The translations under genes and the position numbers were made by a program. DNA of 64,000 bases from an uncultured Lachnospiraceae bacterium. GTDB taxonomy: Bacteria > Bacillota > Clostridia > Lachnospirales > Lachnospiraceae. The stretch covers positions 1 through 64,000 of the forward strand of contig CAMEIX010000007.1 of NCBI GenBank assembly GCA_945919075.1. Direction: 5' to 3'. Under the pieces are notes generated by a model that was not told the origin of the DNA, searched no databases, and saw nothing but the letters and a program-made list of their open reading frames with translations. Shown one piece after another: positions 23,975-33,772 of this stretch (its first letter is position 1; the number at the start of each line of letters is the position of its first letter).

Positions 23975-24922
23975 TTATAAAATAAAAGGAATCCGCTTAT
24001 GGCAGCAGGTTACAGTTACTTCATCGGTTTTTATGTGTACTTCCCCGTCCGTATGTAGCCAGAGAGGAGCATCGGACTTTATGACAATTCTTCTGGCCGT
24101 ATAATGATTGATGCCGGGAATTATATAATGTAAGCCGAAAAAGGCAGTGGGCAGACAAAAAGGAATGATGAGTCTGGGCAGGTTGCCGGCAACACACAAG
24201 TCCAGGATTCCGTCGTCATCTTTGGCCTGCGGACAGAATTTGAATCCGCCGCCTTCAAAAGAGTGATTCATGGCGGCTACAAACAATAATTTCTTTACCC
24301 GGATTGGTTTCGGATTATCATCCAGATAGATTTCGCAGGAAGTGTTTTTGGCGGTCATAATCTGCTTGAGCGCAACAGCAAGATAGGTAAGCTTGCCCAG
24401 CTTTAGTTTATTCATAACGGCTTTCAGTCTGGAGTGCATGATTTCTTCACATACAGAGGCATCAAAACCAACGCCCATACTGTTGCCGAATGCAACTTCC
24501 TTTTGAAAGACCGTAACAAGACCGAGGTCCATTGCATGGATACGGGAGGGGTCCTCTTCAGCGCTTAAGATGGCCTCCAATGCCTTACGAGGCTCTCTCG
24601 GAAGTTTCAGGTCCCTTGCAAAATCGCCGCCGGAGCCCACCTGAATGTAGCCAAGTGCCAGATTTTCGTAAGAAGATATGCCCTGCAGTGCCTCATTTAA
24701 GGTACCATCGCCGCCAAGCACCACAAGTCGCAGGATATCATTTCCGGTGCCGGGTCTTTTTTCGGTGATATACCTGGCAAGGCGAGTTACATCCCCGGCT
24801 TTCTCGGAATAGTAGACATAATAGGGGATATTTTTCTCATCGAGCACAGGCTGTAAATATTCTTTCCAGATTTGTTTGCCCCGCCCGGAACGGGACGCGG
24901 GATTTACAATAAAATGGTACAT
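23975..24922 (-). CDS. Diacylglycerol/lipid kinase family protein
   Basis: A 315-residue cytosolic kinase of the DAGK_cat family (DgkB/YegS type). It begins YHFIVNPASRSGRGK, has the nucleotide loop VVLGGDGTLNEALQG and QVGSGGDFARDL, and a C-terminal beta domain with GGGFKFCPQAKDDDGILDL, the usual Asp-rich end of the lipid site. It phosphorylates diacylglycerol or a related lipid with ATP. It is the first gene of the minus-strand trio; the 116-base gap to the PAP2 gene shows no clear second promoter. The substrate within the group is not certain. Confidence 0.88.
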   Translation of the reverse strand: MYHFIVNPASRSGRGKQIWKEYLQPVLDEKNIPYYVYYSEKAGDVTRLARYITEKRPGTGNDILRLVVLGGDGTLNEALQGISSYENLALGYIQVGSGGDFARDLKLPREPRKALEAILSAEEDPSRIHAMDLGLVTVFQKEVAFGNSMGVGFDASVCEEIMHSRLKAVMNKLKLGKLTYLAVALKQIMTAKNTSCEIYLDDNPKPIRVKKLLFVAAMNHSFEGGGFKFCPQAKDDDGILDLCVAGNLPRLIIPFCLPTAFFGLHYIIPGINHYTARRIVIKSDAPLWLHTDGEVHIKTDEVTVTCCHKRIPFIL

Positions 24923-24996
24923 TTATGCCTCCGTTTTCATTCGTGTTATCCATGTATATCATTGTAATGGAAAAAGGCTTCAAAGTAAATGAAATC

Positions 24997-25025
24997 TTGC
25001 AGAAAACTGTCGCATATGGTATAAT
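24997..25025 (+). promoter_or_regulatory. Probable glyA promoter
   Basis: TATAAT at 25020-25025 with TTGCAG at 24997-25002 (17-base spacer) lies about 50 bases before glyA. No riboswitch-like structure was recognised between it and the start. Confidence 0.6.
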
Positions 25026-25077
25026 TTGAGTCGGACGTTTCGCACGTTACCATAGAAAAATTAAATGGAGGAGCAAG

Positions 25078-26316
25078 ATGTATTCATTAGACGAAGTAAG
25101 AGCAGTGGATCCCGAAATTGCACAGGCAATTGTCGAGGAACAGGAAAGGCAGAACAGCCACATTGAGCTGATCGCATCCGAAAACTGGGTAAGCAAAGCC
25201 GTTATGGCAGCCATGGGAAGCCCCTTAACCAATAAATATGCAGAAGGATATCCGGGAAAGAGATACTACGGCGGTTGTGACTGCGTAGACGTAGTGGAGA
25301 ATCTGGCAATTGAAAGAGCAAAAGAACTTTTCGGTTGTGATTATGCAAATGTACAGCCTCATTCCGGCGCACAGGCAAACATGGCAGTGCAGTTTGCAGT
25401 ATGTAAGCCCGGCGATACCATTATGGGTATGAACTTAGACCATGGCGGACATCTGACACACGGAAGCCCGGTGAATATGTCCGGCAAATATTTCCACATT
25501 GTACCTTACGGTGTCAATGATGAAGGGTTCCTCGATTATGATAAGATGCGTGAACTGGCACTGGAGTGCAAGCCGAAGCTTATTATTGCAGGTGCAAGTG
25601 CCTACGCAAGAACCATTGATTTTAAGAAATTCCGTGAAGTGGCTGACGAGGTCGGTGCAGTTCTCATGGTAGATATGGCCCATATTGCAGGTCTGGTGGC
25701 AGCAGGTCTTCATCCCAGCCCCATTCCTTATGCAGATGTGGTAACCACCACCACCCACAAGACATTAAGAGGTCCCAGAGGCGGTCTGATTCTCTGCAAC
25801 AAAGAAGCCGCAGAGAAATTCAATTTCAACAAGGCTATCTTCCCGGGCATTCAGGGTGGCCCTCTGATGCATGTAATTGCTGCTAAGGCAGTATGCTTTA
25901 AAGAAGCACTTAGTGATGATTTCAAGACCTATCAGAAAAACATTGCGGACAACGCACAGGCACTTTGCAAAGGTCTTATGAGCCGTGGTATTAAGATTGT
26001 ATCCGGCGGTACCGACAACCATCTGATGTTAGTTGACCTTACCACCTATGGTCTTACCGGAAAGGCAGTGGAGAAGCTTCTCGATCAGGCACACATCACC
26101 TGCAATAAGAATACCATCCCAAATGATCCTCAGTCTCCTTTCGTAACCAGCGGTATCCGTCTGGGTACGCCCGCTGTTACATCCAGAGGCATGAATACCG
26201 AAGATATGGACAAGATTGCAGATGCAATCGCTATGGTCATCAAGGGTGGCGAAGAGAAAATACCGGAAGCAAGAGCCATTGTACAGACTCTTACGGACAA
26301 GTATCCTTTAATCTAA
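25078..26316 (+). CDS. glyA: Serine hydroxymethyltransferase
   Basis: A 412-residue PLP enzyme that converts serine and tetrahydrofolate to glycine and methylene-tetrahydrofolate. The family landmarks are [15 protein letters not shown] near the start, [36 protein letters not shown] and the PLP lysine in [14 protein letters not shown]. Length and motif order are normal for SHMT. The GGAGGAG site lies just before ATG 25078. It is a single gene with its own promoter and a terminator behind it. Confidence 0.96.
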   Translation: MYSLDEVRAVDPEIAQAIVEEQERQNSHIELIASENWVSKAVMAAMGSPLTNKYAEGYPGKRYYGGCDCVDVVENLAIERAKELFGCDYANVQPHSGAQANMAVQFAVCKPGDTIMGMNLDHGGHLTHGSPVNMSGKYFHIVPYGVNDEGFLDYDKMRELALECKPKLIIAGASAYARTIDFKKFREVADEVGAVLMVDMAHIAGLVAAGLHPSPIPYADVVTTTTHKTLRGPRGGLILCNKEAAEKFNFNKAIFPGIQGGPLMHVIAAKAVCFKEALSDDFKTYQKNIADNAQALCKGLMSRGIKIVSGGTDNHLMLVDLTTYGLTGKAVEKLLDQAHITCNKNTIPNDPQSPFVTSGIRLGTPAVTSRGMNTEDMDKIADAIAMVIKGGEEKIPEARAIVQTLTDKYPLI

Positions 26317-26363
26317 ACACATTAGAGTTTTCAATTCCATAAGATTTTCGATTGATAAAGAGA

Positions 26364-26401
26364 CAGCCAGGCAACGTTTTTTAGTTGCCCGGTTGTTTTT
26401 T
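26364..26401 (+). terminator. Terminator of glyA
   Basis: CAGCCAGGCAAC (26364-26375) pairs with GTTGCCCGGTTG (26384-26395) with one G-T and one mismatch, followed by TTTTTT. Confidence 0.85.
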
Positions 26402-26529
26402 CGTTTAAGAAACCAGGCTGACATTTGCAATGTAATTTTGTCGGTTGATGATACAAACTTTCTAAATATTACTCTTTTGAAATGGCTTATAGTGTGGTAC
26501 AATTTATATAGAAATGAGAGGTTCTAATT

Positions 26530-26838
26530 ATGTATATTATTGATGATGTTTGTTATGCGGGTGAAGCGACACCGGACATTAAGGTGAAAGAGGCAACAGT
26601 GTTGCGAGGCGGTATGCTTTTGCTTACATTTTCCACAGGAGAACAAAGATTGTTTGATACTACATTATTGACAGGTGCAGCATTTGAACCCTTAAAAGAT
26701 GAAAAGACGTTGGCTGATTTCACTATTTTTCATGGCGTCATGACATGGATGAACGGTGAGATTGATATTGCACCGGAAACGATGTATGCAGAAAGTTATC
26801 CCTATACGTCCAGAAATGCAAGTGTCGCAGTGGGATAG
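26530..26838 (+). CDS. DUF2442 protein
   Basis: A 102-residue small acidic protein. Motifs such as ATVLRGGMLLLTFSTGEQRLFD, then FEPLKDEKTLADFTIFHGVMTW and a final ETMYAESYPY, match DUF2442, a family often paired with DUF4160 in putative toxin-antitoxin modules. No DUF4160 partner is adjacent here, so the gene is an orphan. The start has GAGAGG. TACAAT at about 26494 may be its -10 box. Function is not known. Confidence 0.75.
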   Translation: MYIIDDVCYAGEATPDIKVKEATVLRGGMLLLTFSTGEQRLFDTTLLTGAAFEPLKDEKTLADFTIFHGVMTWMNGEIDIAPETMYAESYPYTSRNASVAVG

Positions 26839-26877
26839 GAAGATATTATATTAAACAGATTGCCAAGATTGGTGGAC

Positions 26878-26907
26878 AGAGATGTGCCTTGAGGTACATC
26901 TCTTTTT
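26878..26907 (+). terminator. Terminator after the DUF2442 gene
   Basis: AGAGATGTGCC (26878-26888) pairs with GGTACATCTCT (26893-26903) around a TTGA loop with one G-T pair, then a T run. Confidence 0.9.
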
Positions 26908-26946
26908 GTGTGTAAGAAATTTTTTCGGTTGATGAAGTATTACATA

Positions 26947-27000
26947 TTGACATGCCTGTTTATTCAGAGTAAACTATAACTGTTCATTGAGAATAAACAG
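26947..27000 (+). promoter_or_regulatory. Promoter and inverted repeat of the BlaI/BlaR1-type operon
   Basis: TTGACA (26947-26952) and TAAACT (26970-26975) with a 17-base spacer form a promoter. A perfect inverted repeat, CTGTTTATTC (26956-26965) and GAATAAACAG (26991-27000), spans it with a 25-base interval that holds a further TAAAC half-site. BlaI-type repressors bind paired half-sites over their own promoter, so autoregulation is inferred. Confidence 0.75.
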
Positions 27001-27010
27001 GAGGTAAAAC

Positions 27011-27376
27011 ATGAGAGATACAAAATTAGGGGTAGTAGAAACACGGTTTGCAGAGATTATTTGGGAGCATGAACCGATTGCCTCAAGAGAGCTGTCCGAG
27101 ATATGTAACAGAGAACTTAACTGGAAACGTCCAACTACATACAATGTACTTCGTAAGCTATGTGAGAAGGGCATCTTTCAGAATGTTGATGGGATAGTAT
27201 CTTCTGTTCTTTCCAGAGAGGAATATTATGGAATGCAAGGGGAAGAGTTTGTTGAGGAGGCTTTTCAGGGCTCCTTGCCGGCATTTGTAGCTGCTTTTAC
27301 TTCCAGAAAACAATTATCTGATTCTGAAATAAATGAATTGATTTCTATTATACAGGGAAAGAAGGAGAATAAATGA
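27011..27376 (+). CDS. BlaI/MecI/CopY family repressor
   Basis: A 121-residue winged-helix repressor. The DNA-binding half includes RFAEIIWEHEPIASRELSEI and LNWKRPTTYNVLRKLCEKGIF, the BlaI-type recognition helix. The C-terminal half holds dimer helices ending SDSEINELISIIQGKK. In the family, the partner BlaR1 protease cleaves the repressor between these halves. AGGAGG lies 7 bases before ATG 27011. It overlaps the BlaR1-type gene by ATGA, so the two are co-translated. No beta-lactamase gene is in the window, so the controlled function is not drug resistance on this evidence. Confidence 0.9.
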   Translation: MRDTKLGVVETRFAEIIWEHEPIASRELSEICNRELNWKRPTTYNVLRKLCEKGIFQNVDGIVSSVLSREEYYGMQGEEFVEEAFQGSLPAFVAAFTSRKQLSDSEINELISIIQGKKENK

Positions 27377-30300
27377 TAGATAAAGTCAGTTCGTTATTTA
27401 TAGATAGTGTAGCCCTTCCAATCTTGAATATGAGTATCACTGCCGGCATTATTATTTTAATAGTATTACTGGTACGTGTTTTGCTAAAAAGAGCGCCTAA
27501 GATATTTTCTTATGCATTATGGGGAATCGTGTTGTTTCGTCTATTATGCCCGATTTCCTTTTCTTCATCGGTATCTGTATTTAATCTGTTGAATTATCAC
27601 AAAGAAAACTTTAGCGAGATGACTTTTGTGGTAAAAGATAAGATGAGCGATGTCGAAGAAGGTAATCAGGATCAAAATACAAATTTAAAACCATATATTC
27701 CGGACTATGTGGGTGCTAACGGAATAGAGTCTTTGGATGGAAAAACTTTCGAAGGAAACTTACTGGAAAATGATGCTGATAAAATTACTAACGAAATTAT
27801 CGACGATGATTCGGCGGTAATGGGTGGTCTTGGTGGGAATGTAGATTATGGTAATCAATCATCTTCCCCTGCTGAATCCGTTGCGAATACTCAGCAGATT
27901 TTTTCATGGACCTATTTCTTTTGTGTCATCTGGATACTTGGAATAGTAGCACTTTCCTCAAGCAATGCTATCCGTTATATTCGTTTGCGTAAAAGGGTAT
28001 CAGTTTCGCTGCAACTTCGTGAAAATATCTATTTGTGTGATGAGATTCAGGTACCATTTTGTCTGGGAGTGATACATCCGAAAATATATCTTCCTTCCGG
28101 CTTAGGAAAAGAGGAGATGGAATACATCATTTTACATGAGAAGCATCACATCAAAAGGTTTGATTATGTTGTAAAACTTCTGGCATTTATCGCATTGTGT
28201 ATTCATTGGCTAAATCCTCTTGTGTGGGTAGCATTTGTATTAGCAGGAAGAGACATGGAAATGAGTTGCGATGAGGCGATTATGCGAAAGATGGATAAGG
28301 ATATCCGTGTCCAGTATTCCGCATCTTTACTTCATCTGGCTACAGGAAGAAGAGTTTTCACGTCTTCGACCTTGTCTTTTGGAGAAGGAAATCCCAAACA
28401 GCGAATTAAGAATATCATGAATTATAAAAAGCCGGCCTTTTGGGTAATTGTATTGTCAGTTACAGGCTGTATTGCAGTATCGGTTACATTGCTGTCTAAT
28501 CCGATCATAAAAGAAGATACCATTCCTTCAGAAAATGAAATGATGAAGGAAAGTATAAACCAAAGTAAAGAATCACAACAAAATCCTGTGAGTCCAAATG
28601 AAACGACGGAACCGGAAGAGGGTCTGGAGGATACGGAAACGAGTCTGTTTCATCCCGAATATGAAAGATTGATTCAATTGGCTGAGGAAGTATGCCAGGA
28701 TCCTATAAGAGCCCAAGAGGAATATAAGCGATATGTTGATGAAAATGGAGAGTGGCTCCTTTCCACAGAGTTTTTCATAAAAAGCGATGACCATAGTCAG
28801 GAATTAGGATATCTGGTTCAGGACGTCAATGGGGACGGAATAAAAGAATTGATGTTTGGAGTAAATTGGCAGTTTGAGGGCAACGAAGAACATATTATAT
28901 TCGACCTTTATACCTTGAAGGATGACAAAGCGGTTCATGTATTTGATGGGGGATGGAGAAGCCGTTACTATCCTACTGCTAACGGAGAATTCATCAATTC
29001 TTGGTCAGCTTCAGCGTATGAAAATGGTTATACCTTTTATGAGTTTGATGGGGAGAACTTAAGCCGGGGAGAGGAAATACCGGAGGAAAATCTGGAGAAA
29101 TATGACATAGTATATCCTTATTTCATTCCCTTTGGAGCAGATTGGGAGGAACTGGAGGATATTGATGGAAATGGACAGCCGGAATATGTCGTATATTACG
29201 GAGAAGATAATGGTGAAAGTAATGAGCATAATGTATTTGTTTATGCTTTCAACATGGAAAAAATTTACAGACATGAAGATTTACTCTTTGTAGATGTGCT
29301 CGATACAAAGTACATGGATCTTGACCGGGATAAAGAAAAAGAAGTGGTAATTCGCATGTTCCCTCATGTAAATTCCATGCCGCTGATGGAGTATGCAGTC
29401 ATCAAAGAAAAAGATGGAAATTGGGAAAAACTGGAAATGTATCAGGGCGAAGATATTCTGGACAATACTTTTCCAATCTTAGTTGTAAAGGGAGAGGGAC
29501 AATTTGAGGCTAAGATTTCGGTGGCAGGACTGGATAAAGAGCTTATCATCAATTTCGAGAACGGGTATAACTATTGGAAGAAGGCATCTGATGATACAGC
29601 GGAATCTGCATCATTTGCTCAGCGCGTGAAGAATCACTATGATCAGGAAGTTCTGAACATGAAAAAGGGTTCTGTCTGCGCCCATACCTCAACCTGGGGT
29701 ATTTGGAATATTCATTATGGAACTTATGAGGGACAGGAATGCCTGATTGCAGAGCAGGGAATCGAGGGATATAGCAAAGAAGATCTCTGGGGAAATGTAT
29801 TTATCTATTTTGACTATGATACGAATGGAAAAATCAGGATCCTGGATTTAACCTTTGCTCCGTATGAAGAAAGATCCGCATTTGTCGATTCAACTGAATT
29901 CATAGAAGGTTTGACGAAAACTAAGGAAACAATTCATGCGTTTGCACAGGAAGATGTGAGGGTTATACCGGAAGTTGTAGAATATGCGTTTGAGGATGCT
30001 TATAAGAAGGGACAGGTTCAGGAAAAGGAAGGTACGGTGCCGGGTATGAGCGAGGGCACCTGGTATACCATCATAATTGATGGGATTGAATATTATTACG
30101 CAAAATATATTTCGCTGGGAGAGGAAATAATTGTGTATTATGGGTATTCCATCATCAGCGATCAGTATTCGTTAGCGAACGGAATTACCGTAGGGATGAA
30201 GCAGGAGGAGATCCTTGCGAAATATCCTAATATGGCGGTCATGGATTTTGAAGGCAATTATTTGAATGAGGAAGTGACAGGCTACCAGGGATGGAATAGT

Positions 30301-30456
30301 GCTGCCTATCCCGGAGGTTTTGAAACTCGGTTTGATTATATCATGATTGCGGATATTGATCTCGGTACCTATGATACTTTGCCCATTTATGTGGGACTTC
30401 TCATGAAGGATGATGTTGTTTCTGCAATTACCTTCTATTATCCCACGGCAGGGTAA
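27373..30456 (+). CDS. BlaR1-type M56 metallopeptidase with a very large outer region
   Basis: A 1027-residue membrane sensor protease. Residues 1-400 have the M56 layout: paired N-terminal helices, a loop, a helix near 180-200, the zinc motif HEKHH around 255 (LHEKHHIKRFDY) with the third-ligand region DMEMSCDEAIMRKM, and a helix near 360. Instead of a penicillin-binding domain, residues 420-1027 form an unrelated outer region with FG-GAP/EF-like lines (VQDVNGDGIKELMFG, EDIDGNGQPEYVVYYGED) and a final domain resembling those of Lachnospiraceae lipoproteins. It would detect an envelope signal and cleave the adjacent BlaI-type repressor. The signal is unknown. Confidence 0.85.
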   Translation: MIDKVSSLFIDSVALPILNMSITAGIIILIVLLVRVLLKRAPKIFSYALWGIVLFRLLCPISFSSSVSVFNLLNYHKENFSEMTFVVKDKMSDVEEGNQDQNTNLKPYIPDYVGANGIESLDGKTFEGNLLENDADKITNEIIDDDSAVMGGLGGNVDYGNQSSSPAESVANTQQIFSWTYFFCVIWILGIVALSSSNAIRYIRLRKRVSVSLQLRENIYLCDEIQVPFCLGVIHPKIYLPSGLGKEEMEYIILHEKHHIKRFDYVVKLLAFIALCIHWLNPLVWVAFVLAGRDMEMSCDEAIMRKMDKDIRVQYSASLLHLATGRRVFTSSTLSFGEGNPKQRIKNIMNYKKPAFWVIVLSVTGCIAVSVTLLSNPIIKEDTIPSENEMMKESINQSKESQQNPVSPNETTEPEEGLEDTETSLFHPEYERLIQLAEEVCQDPIRAQEEYKRYVDENGEWLLSTEFFIKSDDHSQELGYLVQDVNGDGIKELMFGVNWQFEGNEEHIIFDLYTLKDDKAVHVFDGGWRSRYYPTANGEFINSWSASAYENGYTFYEFDGENLSRGEEIPEENLEKYDIVYPYFIPFGADWEELEDIDGNGQPEYVVYYGEDNGESNEHNVFVYAFNMEKIYRHEDLLFVDVLDTKYMDLDRDKEKEVVIRMFPHVNSMPLMEYAVIKEKDGNWEKLEMYQGEDILDNTFPILVVKGEGQFEAKISVAGLDKELIINFENGYNYWKKASDDTAESASFAQRVKNHYDQEVLNMKKGSVCAHTSTWGIWNIHYGTYEGQECLIAEQGIEGYSKEDLWGNVFIYFDYDTNGKIRILDLTFAPYEERSAFVDSTEFIEGLTKTKETIHAFAQEDVRVIPEVVEYAFEDAYKKGQVQEKEGTVPGMSEGTWYTIIIDGIEYYYAKYISLGEEIIVYYGYSIISDQYSLANGITVGMKQEEILAKYPNMAVMDFEGNYLNEEVTGYQGWNSAAYPGGFETRFDYIMIADIDLGTYDTLPIYVGLLMKDDVVSAITFYYPTAG

Positions 30457-30633
30457 TTTCGGAACTATTACACCATAGATTAATCATCTATTTTGTGTCA
30501 GAAAATTTTTTTCAAAAAGCCCAATAAAATTATTATTTATTCCGTCTATATAATGAAGAACAATAAAATGATATCCATTCCAAAAATTAATACGTTATCA
30601 TGATGGAGAGGAATCAGATTTCAGGAGGACAAC

Positions 30634-31617
30634 ATGAAGAAACAAACACTTAGAAGAACAGCATGTGTCGTTGTAGCTGCAATGACCCTCACAGGACTTG
30701 TAGGTTGCGGCAGGAACGAGAATAAGCAGACGGCACAAGAAACAACCAAAACTACTACCATAGAAACCGACGGTGATTCGGAGACATCTGAAATTTCTGA
30801 TGTAACGGATGAGGTTGTTGCGGTTGACGTTGACATCACACAATATCCATGGGTGCTAAGTCATGAATTTTCAGAGGAGGAATTTCTCACACTCCCGGCA
30901 GGAGCAAAATTTTGCGGTATAGACCTTCCGATTACAAAAGAAACTATTTATGGTATGCCATATTGCACTACAATATTTGATTCGGTTGAGGCTGCCAAGG
31001 ATGAACCTGCAAGGAATATTTCTTTTTATGTGGAAGATAGTGCCTATCCCAATTTATCATTGGATGTCAGTGAAATGACAGTGGGTGAAGTGATGGATAC
31101 GAATCAATTTACAATGATGGTTACTTATCTTAACAGTACAGCCTTCGGTCTTAGCAAGGATGATTTTGTTGCATTTAAAAAGGCTCATAAAGATTTGAAA
31201 GAGCAGGAAATCTTTCTGGATATTATGAGTACAATGTATGGTGCTCCAAACTATTTCAGTTATTATTCAGATGAGAAGGATGTTAAGAAAATGATAAATA
31301 ATATGACGCATCCGGAGAATACGAATAATAATATATCTACGCATTCATTTCTTGTAGGTTGGCAATTTGAGGATTTTGGTATTGCAGCTTATTTTGCTGA
31401 GTCGGGCCGTGTGAGCAGTAATGGTTATTCCTCAAGTTTTGGTCAGAATATGAGTATATACTATTATCCGATAGAATACGGAACGATAGAAGACTGCTGG
31501 AAAGAAACTTTTGGTAATAATATTGTGTCAGAACTGATAACAGAGAGAAAAAATGCTTTTGGTGATATCGAGTTCTTAAGCCCGAATCCCAATGTACAAG
31601 AACTGGTTGGCAACTAA
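30634..31617 (+). CDS. Putative lipoprotein of unknown function
   Basis: A 327-residue protein with a lipoprotein signal: basic MKKQTLRRTA, hydrophobic stretch and lipobox LVGC at residues 23-26. A Thr/Glu-rich linker (28-65) follows, then a soluble domain with YPWVLSHEFSEEEF and DITQ. No family is recognised beyond similarity in style to Lachnospiraceae surface lipoproteins. AGGAGG precedes the start. It lies between the BlaR1-type sensor and the sigma-factor fusion and may belong to either signalling pathway. Confidence 0.7.
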   Translation: MKKQTLRRTACVVVAAMTLTGLVGCGRNENKQTAQETTKTTTIETDGDSETSEISDVTDEVVAVDVDITQYPWVLSHEFSEEEFLTLPAGAKFCGIDLPITKETIYGMPYCTTIFDSVEAAKDEPARNISFYVEDSAYPNLSLDVSEMTVGEVMDTNQFTMMVTYLNSTAFGLSKDDFVAFKKAHKDLKEQEIFLDIMSTMYGAPNYFSYYSDEKDVKKMINNMTHPENTNNNISTHSFLVGWQFEDFGIAAYFAESGRVSSNGYSSSFGQNMSIYYYPIEYGTIEDCWKETFGNNIVSELITERKNAFGDIEFLSPNPNVQELVGN

Positions 31618-31686
31618 GAAACAGTATCGGATGATTCCGCATCTGTGGATACAGGTGATGTGAACTAATGAGGTTAGAATTGGAAT

Positions 31687-33639
31687 ATGGATAATATGAA
31701 CGAATTAGTGTCCCGTGTCATAAACGGTGACAAACAGGCATTTGAAGCAATCTATCAGGCTACTTATCGTCAGGTGTATTATACCTGTATGAGTTTTTTA
31801 AAGAATGAGCAGAATGCACAGGATATCATGCAGGATACCTATATCACAGCCCTTACCCATATGCAGCAGCTGGAGAATCCGGAGCGTATTATCGCATGGT
31901 TAAACCGCATAGCGGTCAATAAATGTAAGGCTTTCCTGGCAAAATATATGCCCGAGGAATTTCGGGAAGAAATGGTGGAACGCGATGTATTAGAAGAAAA
32001 TGATAATTTCCTGCCCGAAAACTATGTAACGAACAGCGAAAAGAGAAAAATCGTTTTGGAGATTATGCAGGAGGAACTTTCGGCTGTACAGTATCAGACA
32101 ATCGTTCTGTATTACTATGACGAGATGAGTGTTTCAGAGATTGCCGAATGCATGAATTGTCCGGAGGGAACTGTAACTTATCGTCTGTCCAGTGCGCGGG
32201 GAAAGATAAAACGTGCGGTGCAGAAATATGAGGATACCAGTGGCATTAAACTGTATTCTTTCGGTGCAGTTCCGCTCCTTGCGGCTATCTTTATGGCGGA
32301 TGCGGAAAAAATTGTTATACCAAATGTATTAAGTGGTATTTTCTCATCATTGGGAAGTGGTGTCGGAGTACAGACTATGGAGGCCGTGACTAACGCAGCC
32401 ACTACCGCAATTAATGCAACGGCAGGAACTACAACGGCGACAGGAACTTCAGCAACGGCAACAGGAACTACAGCAGCGGCAACAGCGGTAAGTACTGTGG
32501 CAAAAGCAACCGGGAAAATCGGACTTAGGGGCATATTTCAAACGGTGAAGGCAAAAATAATTGCGGGAGTGGTTGCAACCGCAGTCATCGCCGGTGGTGC
32601 AACCGGATTCGTGTTACATAAGAATGCAGAGAAAGAATCGGTCAAGGATAAACACTATGATGAAATCAATCAGGTTGTTTGTGAGAATGATTACCTTACC
32701 GTAACCATTGACCGCATCTATGAACCCGGATATATTCCGGATAAAGAGGAAATTCTGTTGCCGGTAGCGGAAGGAGATTGGAATCCGGAGGAGTGTCTGG
32801 TTCAATTTTCTCTGACAAATCACTCTGATGAGACAGTATATTTTCAAATGAAATTTCTTACTGTAAACAATGAGAGTATGGATTGGGATGATTTTGCGCA
32901 ACAAACATTTATGCTCGCTCCACACGAAACACAACTTTCGTGTATCAATGACCATGATAACTTCTTCCTATCCGACACGATGGAATACTTGAGAACCGGT
33001 CGGGAGCCAATTAATTGGGTAAAGGTGGAGTATGTCGTTTATACAACGGATGAAAATTATCAGAATATGAATGTAATCGAGTACAACATCAAGGATATGT
33101 ATTTTTATGGAGAAGAAAACAAAGCGGCAGATTACGAAAGAAAAATAAAGGATGACAGAGAACAGGTTCTTGTGGAAACAGAAATGTATAAGGTTACATA
33201 CGTTGGATCTTTAATGATCTATGATGAAACACACAAGTCATTTTGGGGAAAACCTTTCTTCTATATTGAGAATAAGTCGGACCATGATTTGAGATTCCTT
33301 GTACAGGGAGATTATGTGGAGGATATAGATTTTGATTCTGTTGTATTTGCGAATACCAATGGATATATTTCGGATGTCTGGATTAACCCGGAGAATCATA
33401 CTGACAGTTCAGAAGAAAGTGTACTTCTTCACGACATGGTCATAAATCAGGTTCCGTTTGATGTGAAGGTATGTGTATGGGATTATACGGAGGCTTGCGG
33501 TGGCTATGTAAATCCGATTCAATATGAGAATGGCATCCTGCCAAACGGCATGAATGGTATGGAACTTTATAATGCAATGCGAGAATCACAGACAGTTTAT
33601 GATGCGCAGTTTGTGAATTATGATTGTACGGAAGAATAG
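31687..33639 (+). CDS. ECF sigma factor fused to a membrane and outer domain
   Basis: A 650-residue single polypeptide. Residues 5-75 are sigma region 2 (QAFEAIYQATYRQVYYTCMS, then AQDIMQDTYITAL) and 120-175 region 4 (QYQTIVLYYYDEMSVSEIAECM). A hydrophobic segment near 195-208 and a Thr/Ala-rich linker (235-280) lead to a membrane helix around 289-311. A 335-residue outer domain follows, with CLVQFSLTNHSDETVYF and similar beta-rich lines. The sigma factor is thus tethered to its own sensor, perhaps needing cleavage to act. The start has only weak GAGG upstream; ATG 31696 is a possible alternative. Confidence 0.8.
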   Translation: MDNMNELVSRVINGDKQAFEAIYQATYRQVYYTCMSFLKNEQNAQDIMQDTYITALTHMQQLENPERIIAWLNRIAVNKCKAFLAKYMPEEFREEMVERDVLEENDNFLPENYVTNSEKRKIVLEIMQEELSAVQYQTIVLYYYDEMSVSEIAECMNCPEGTVTYRLSSARGKIKRAVQKYEDTSGIKLYSFGAVPLLAAIFMADAEKIVIPNVLSGIFSSLGSGVGVQTMEAVTNAATTAINATAGTTTATGTSATATGTTAAATAVSTVAKATGKIGLRGIFQTVKAKIIAGVVATAVIAGGATGFVLHKNAEKESVKDKHYDEINQVVCENDYLTVTIDRIYEPGYIPDKEEILLPVAEGDWNPEECLVQFSLTNHSDETVYFQMKFLTVNNESMDWDDFAQQTFMLAPHETQLSCINDHDNFFLSDTMEYLRTGREPINWVKVEYVVYTTDENYQNMNVIEYNIKDMYFYGEENKAADYERKIKDDREQVLVETEMYKVTYVGSLMIYDETHKSFWGKPFFYIENKSDHDLRFLVQGDYVEDIDFDSVVFANTNGYISDVWINPENHTDSSEESVLLHDMVINQVPFDVKVCVWDYTEACGGYVNPIQYENGILPNGMNGMELYNAMRESQTVYDAQFVNYDCTEE

Positions 33640-33674
33640 TATAAATAAGAACTGTAAATAGCAGGTTGTAATGA

Positions 33675-33710
33675 GCGACGGACAGATTATAAACTGAGCC
33701 GTCGTTCCTT
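33675..33710 (+). terminator. Probable terminator of the sigma-factor gene
   Basis: GCGACGG (33675-33681) pairs with CCGTCGT (33699-33705), with an inner CAG/CTG pair, then a T-rich run broken by CC. Confidence 0.6.
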
Positions 33711-33772
33711 TATTTAGTAATAATCACCAAAAGCCTTTTTCCAAAACCGTCATAAATATACAAAATTATGCC

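Noticed and set aside
24961..25077. Glycine or SAM riboswitch ahead of glyA
   Set aside because: The interval holds a simple promoter with a short leader and no conserved riboswitch core.
27373..30456. Beta-lactam resistance locus
   Set aside because: No beta-lactamase or penicillin-binding domain is present; the outer region is unrelated to BlaR1 sensors.
30457..30633. Gap before the lipoprotein gene
   Set aside because: A TATAAT (30549-30554) is present, but no convincing -35 box and only a weak AT-rich hairpin (ATAGAT/ATCTAT).
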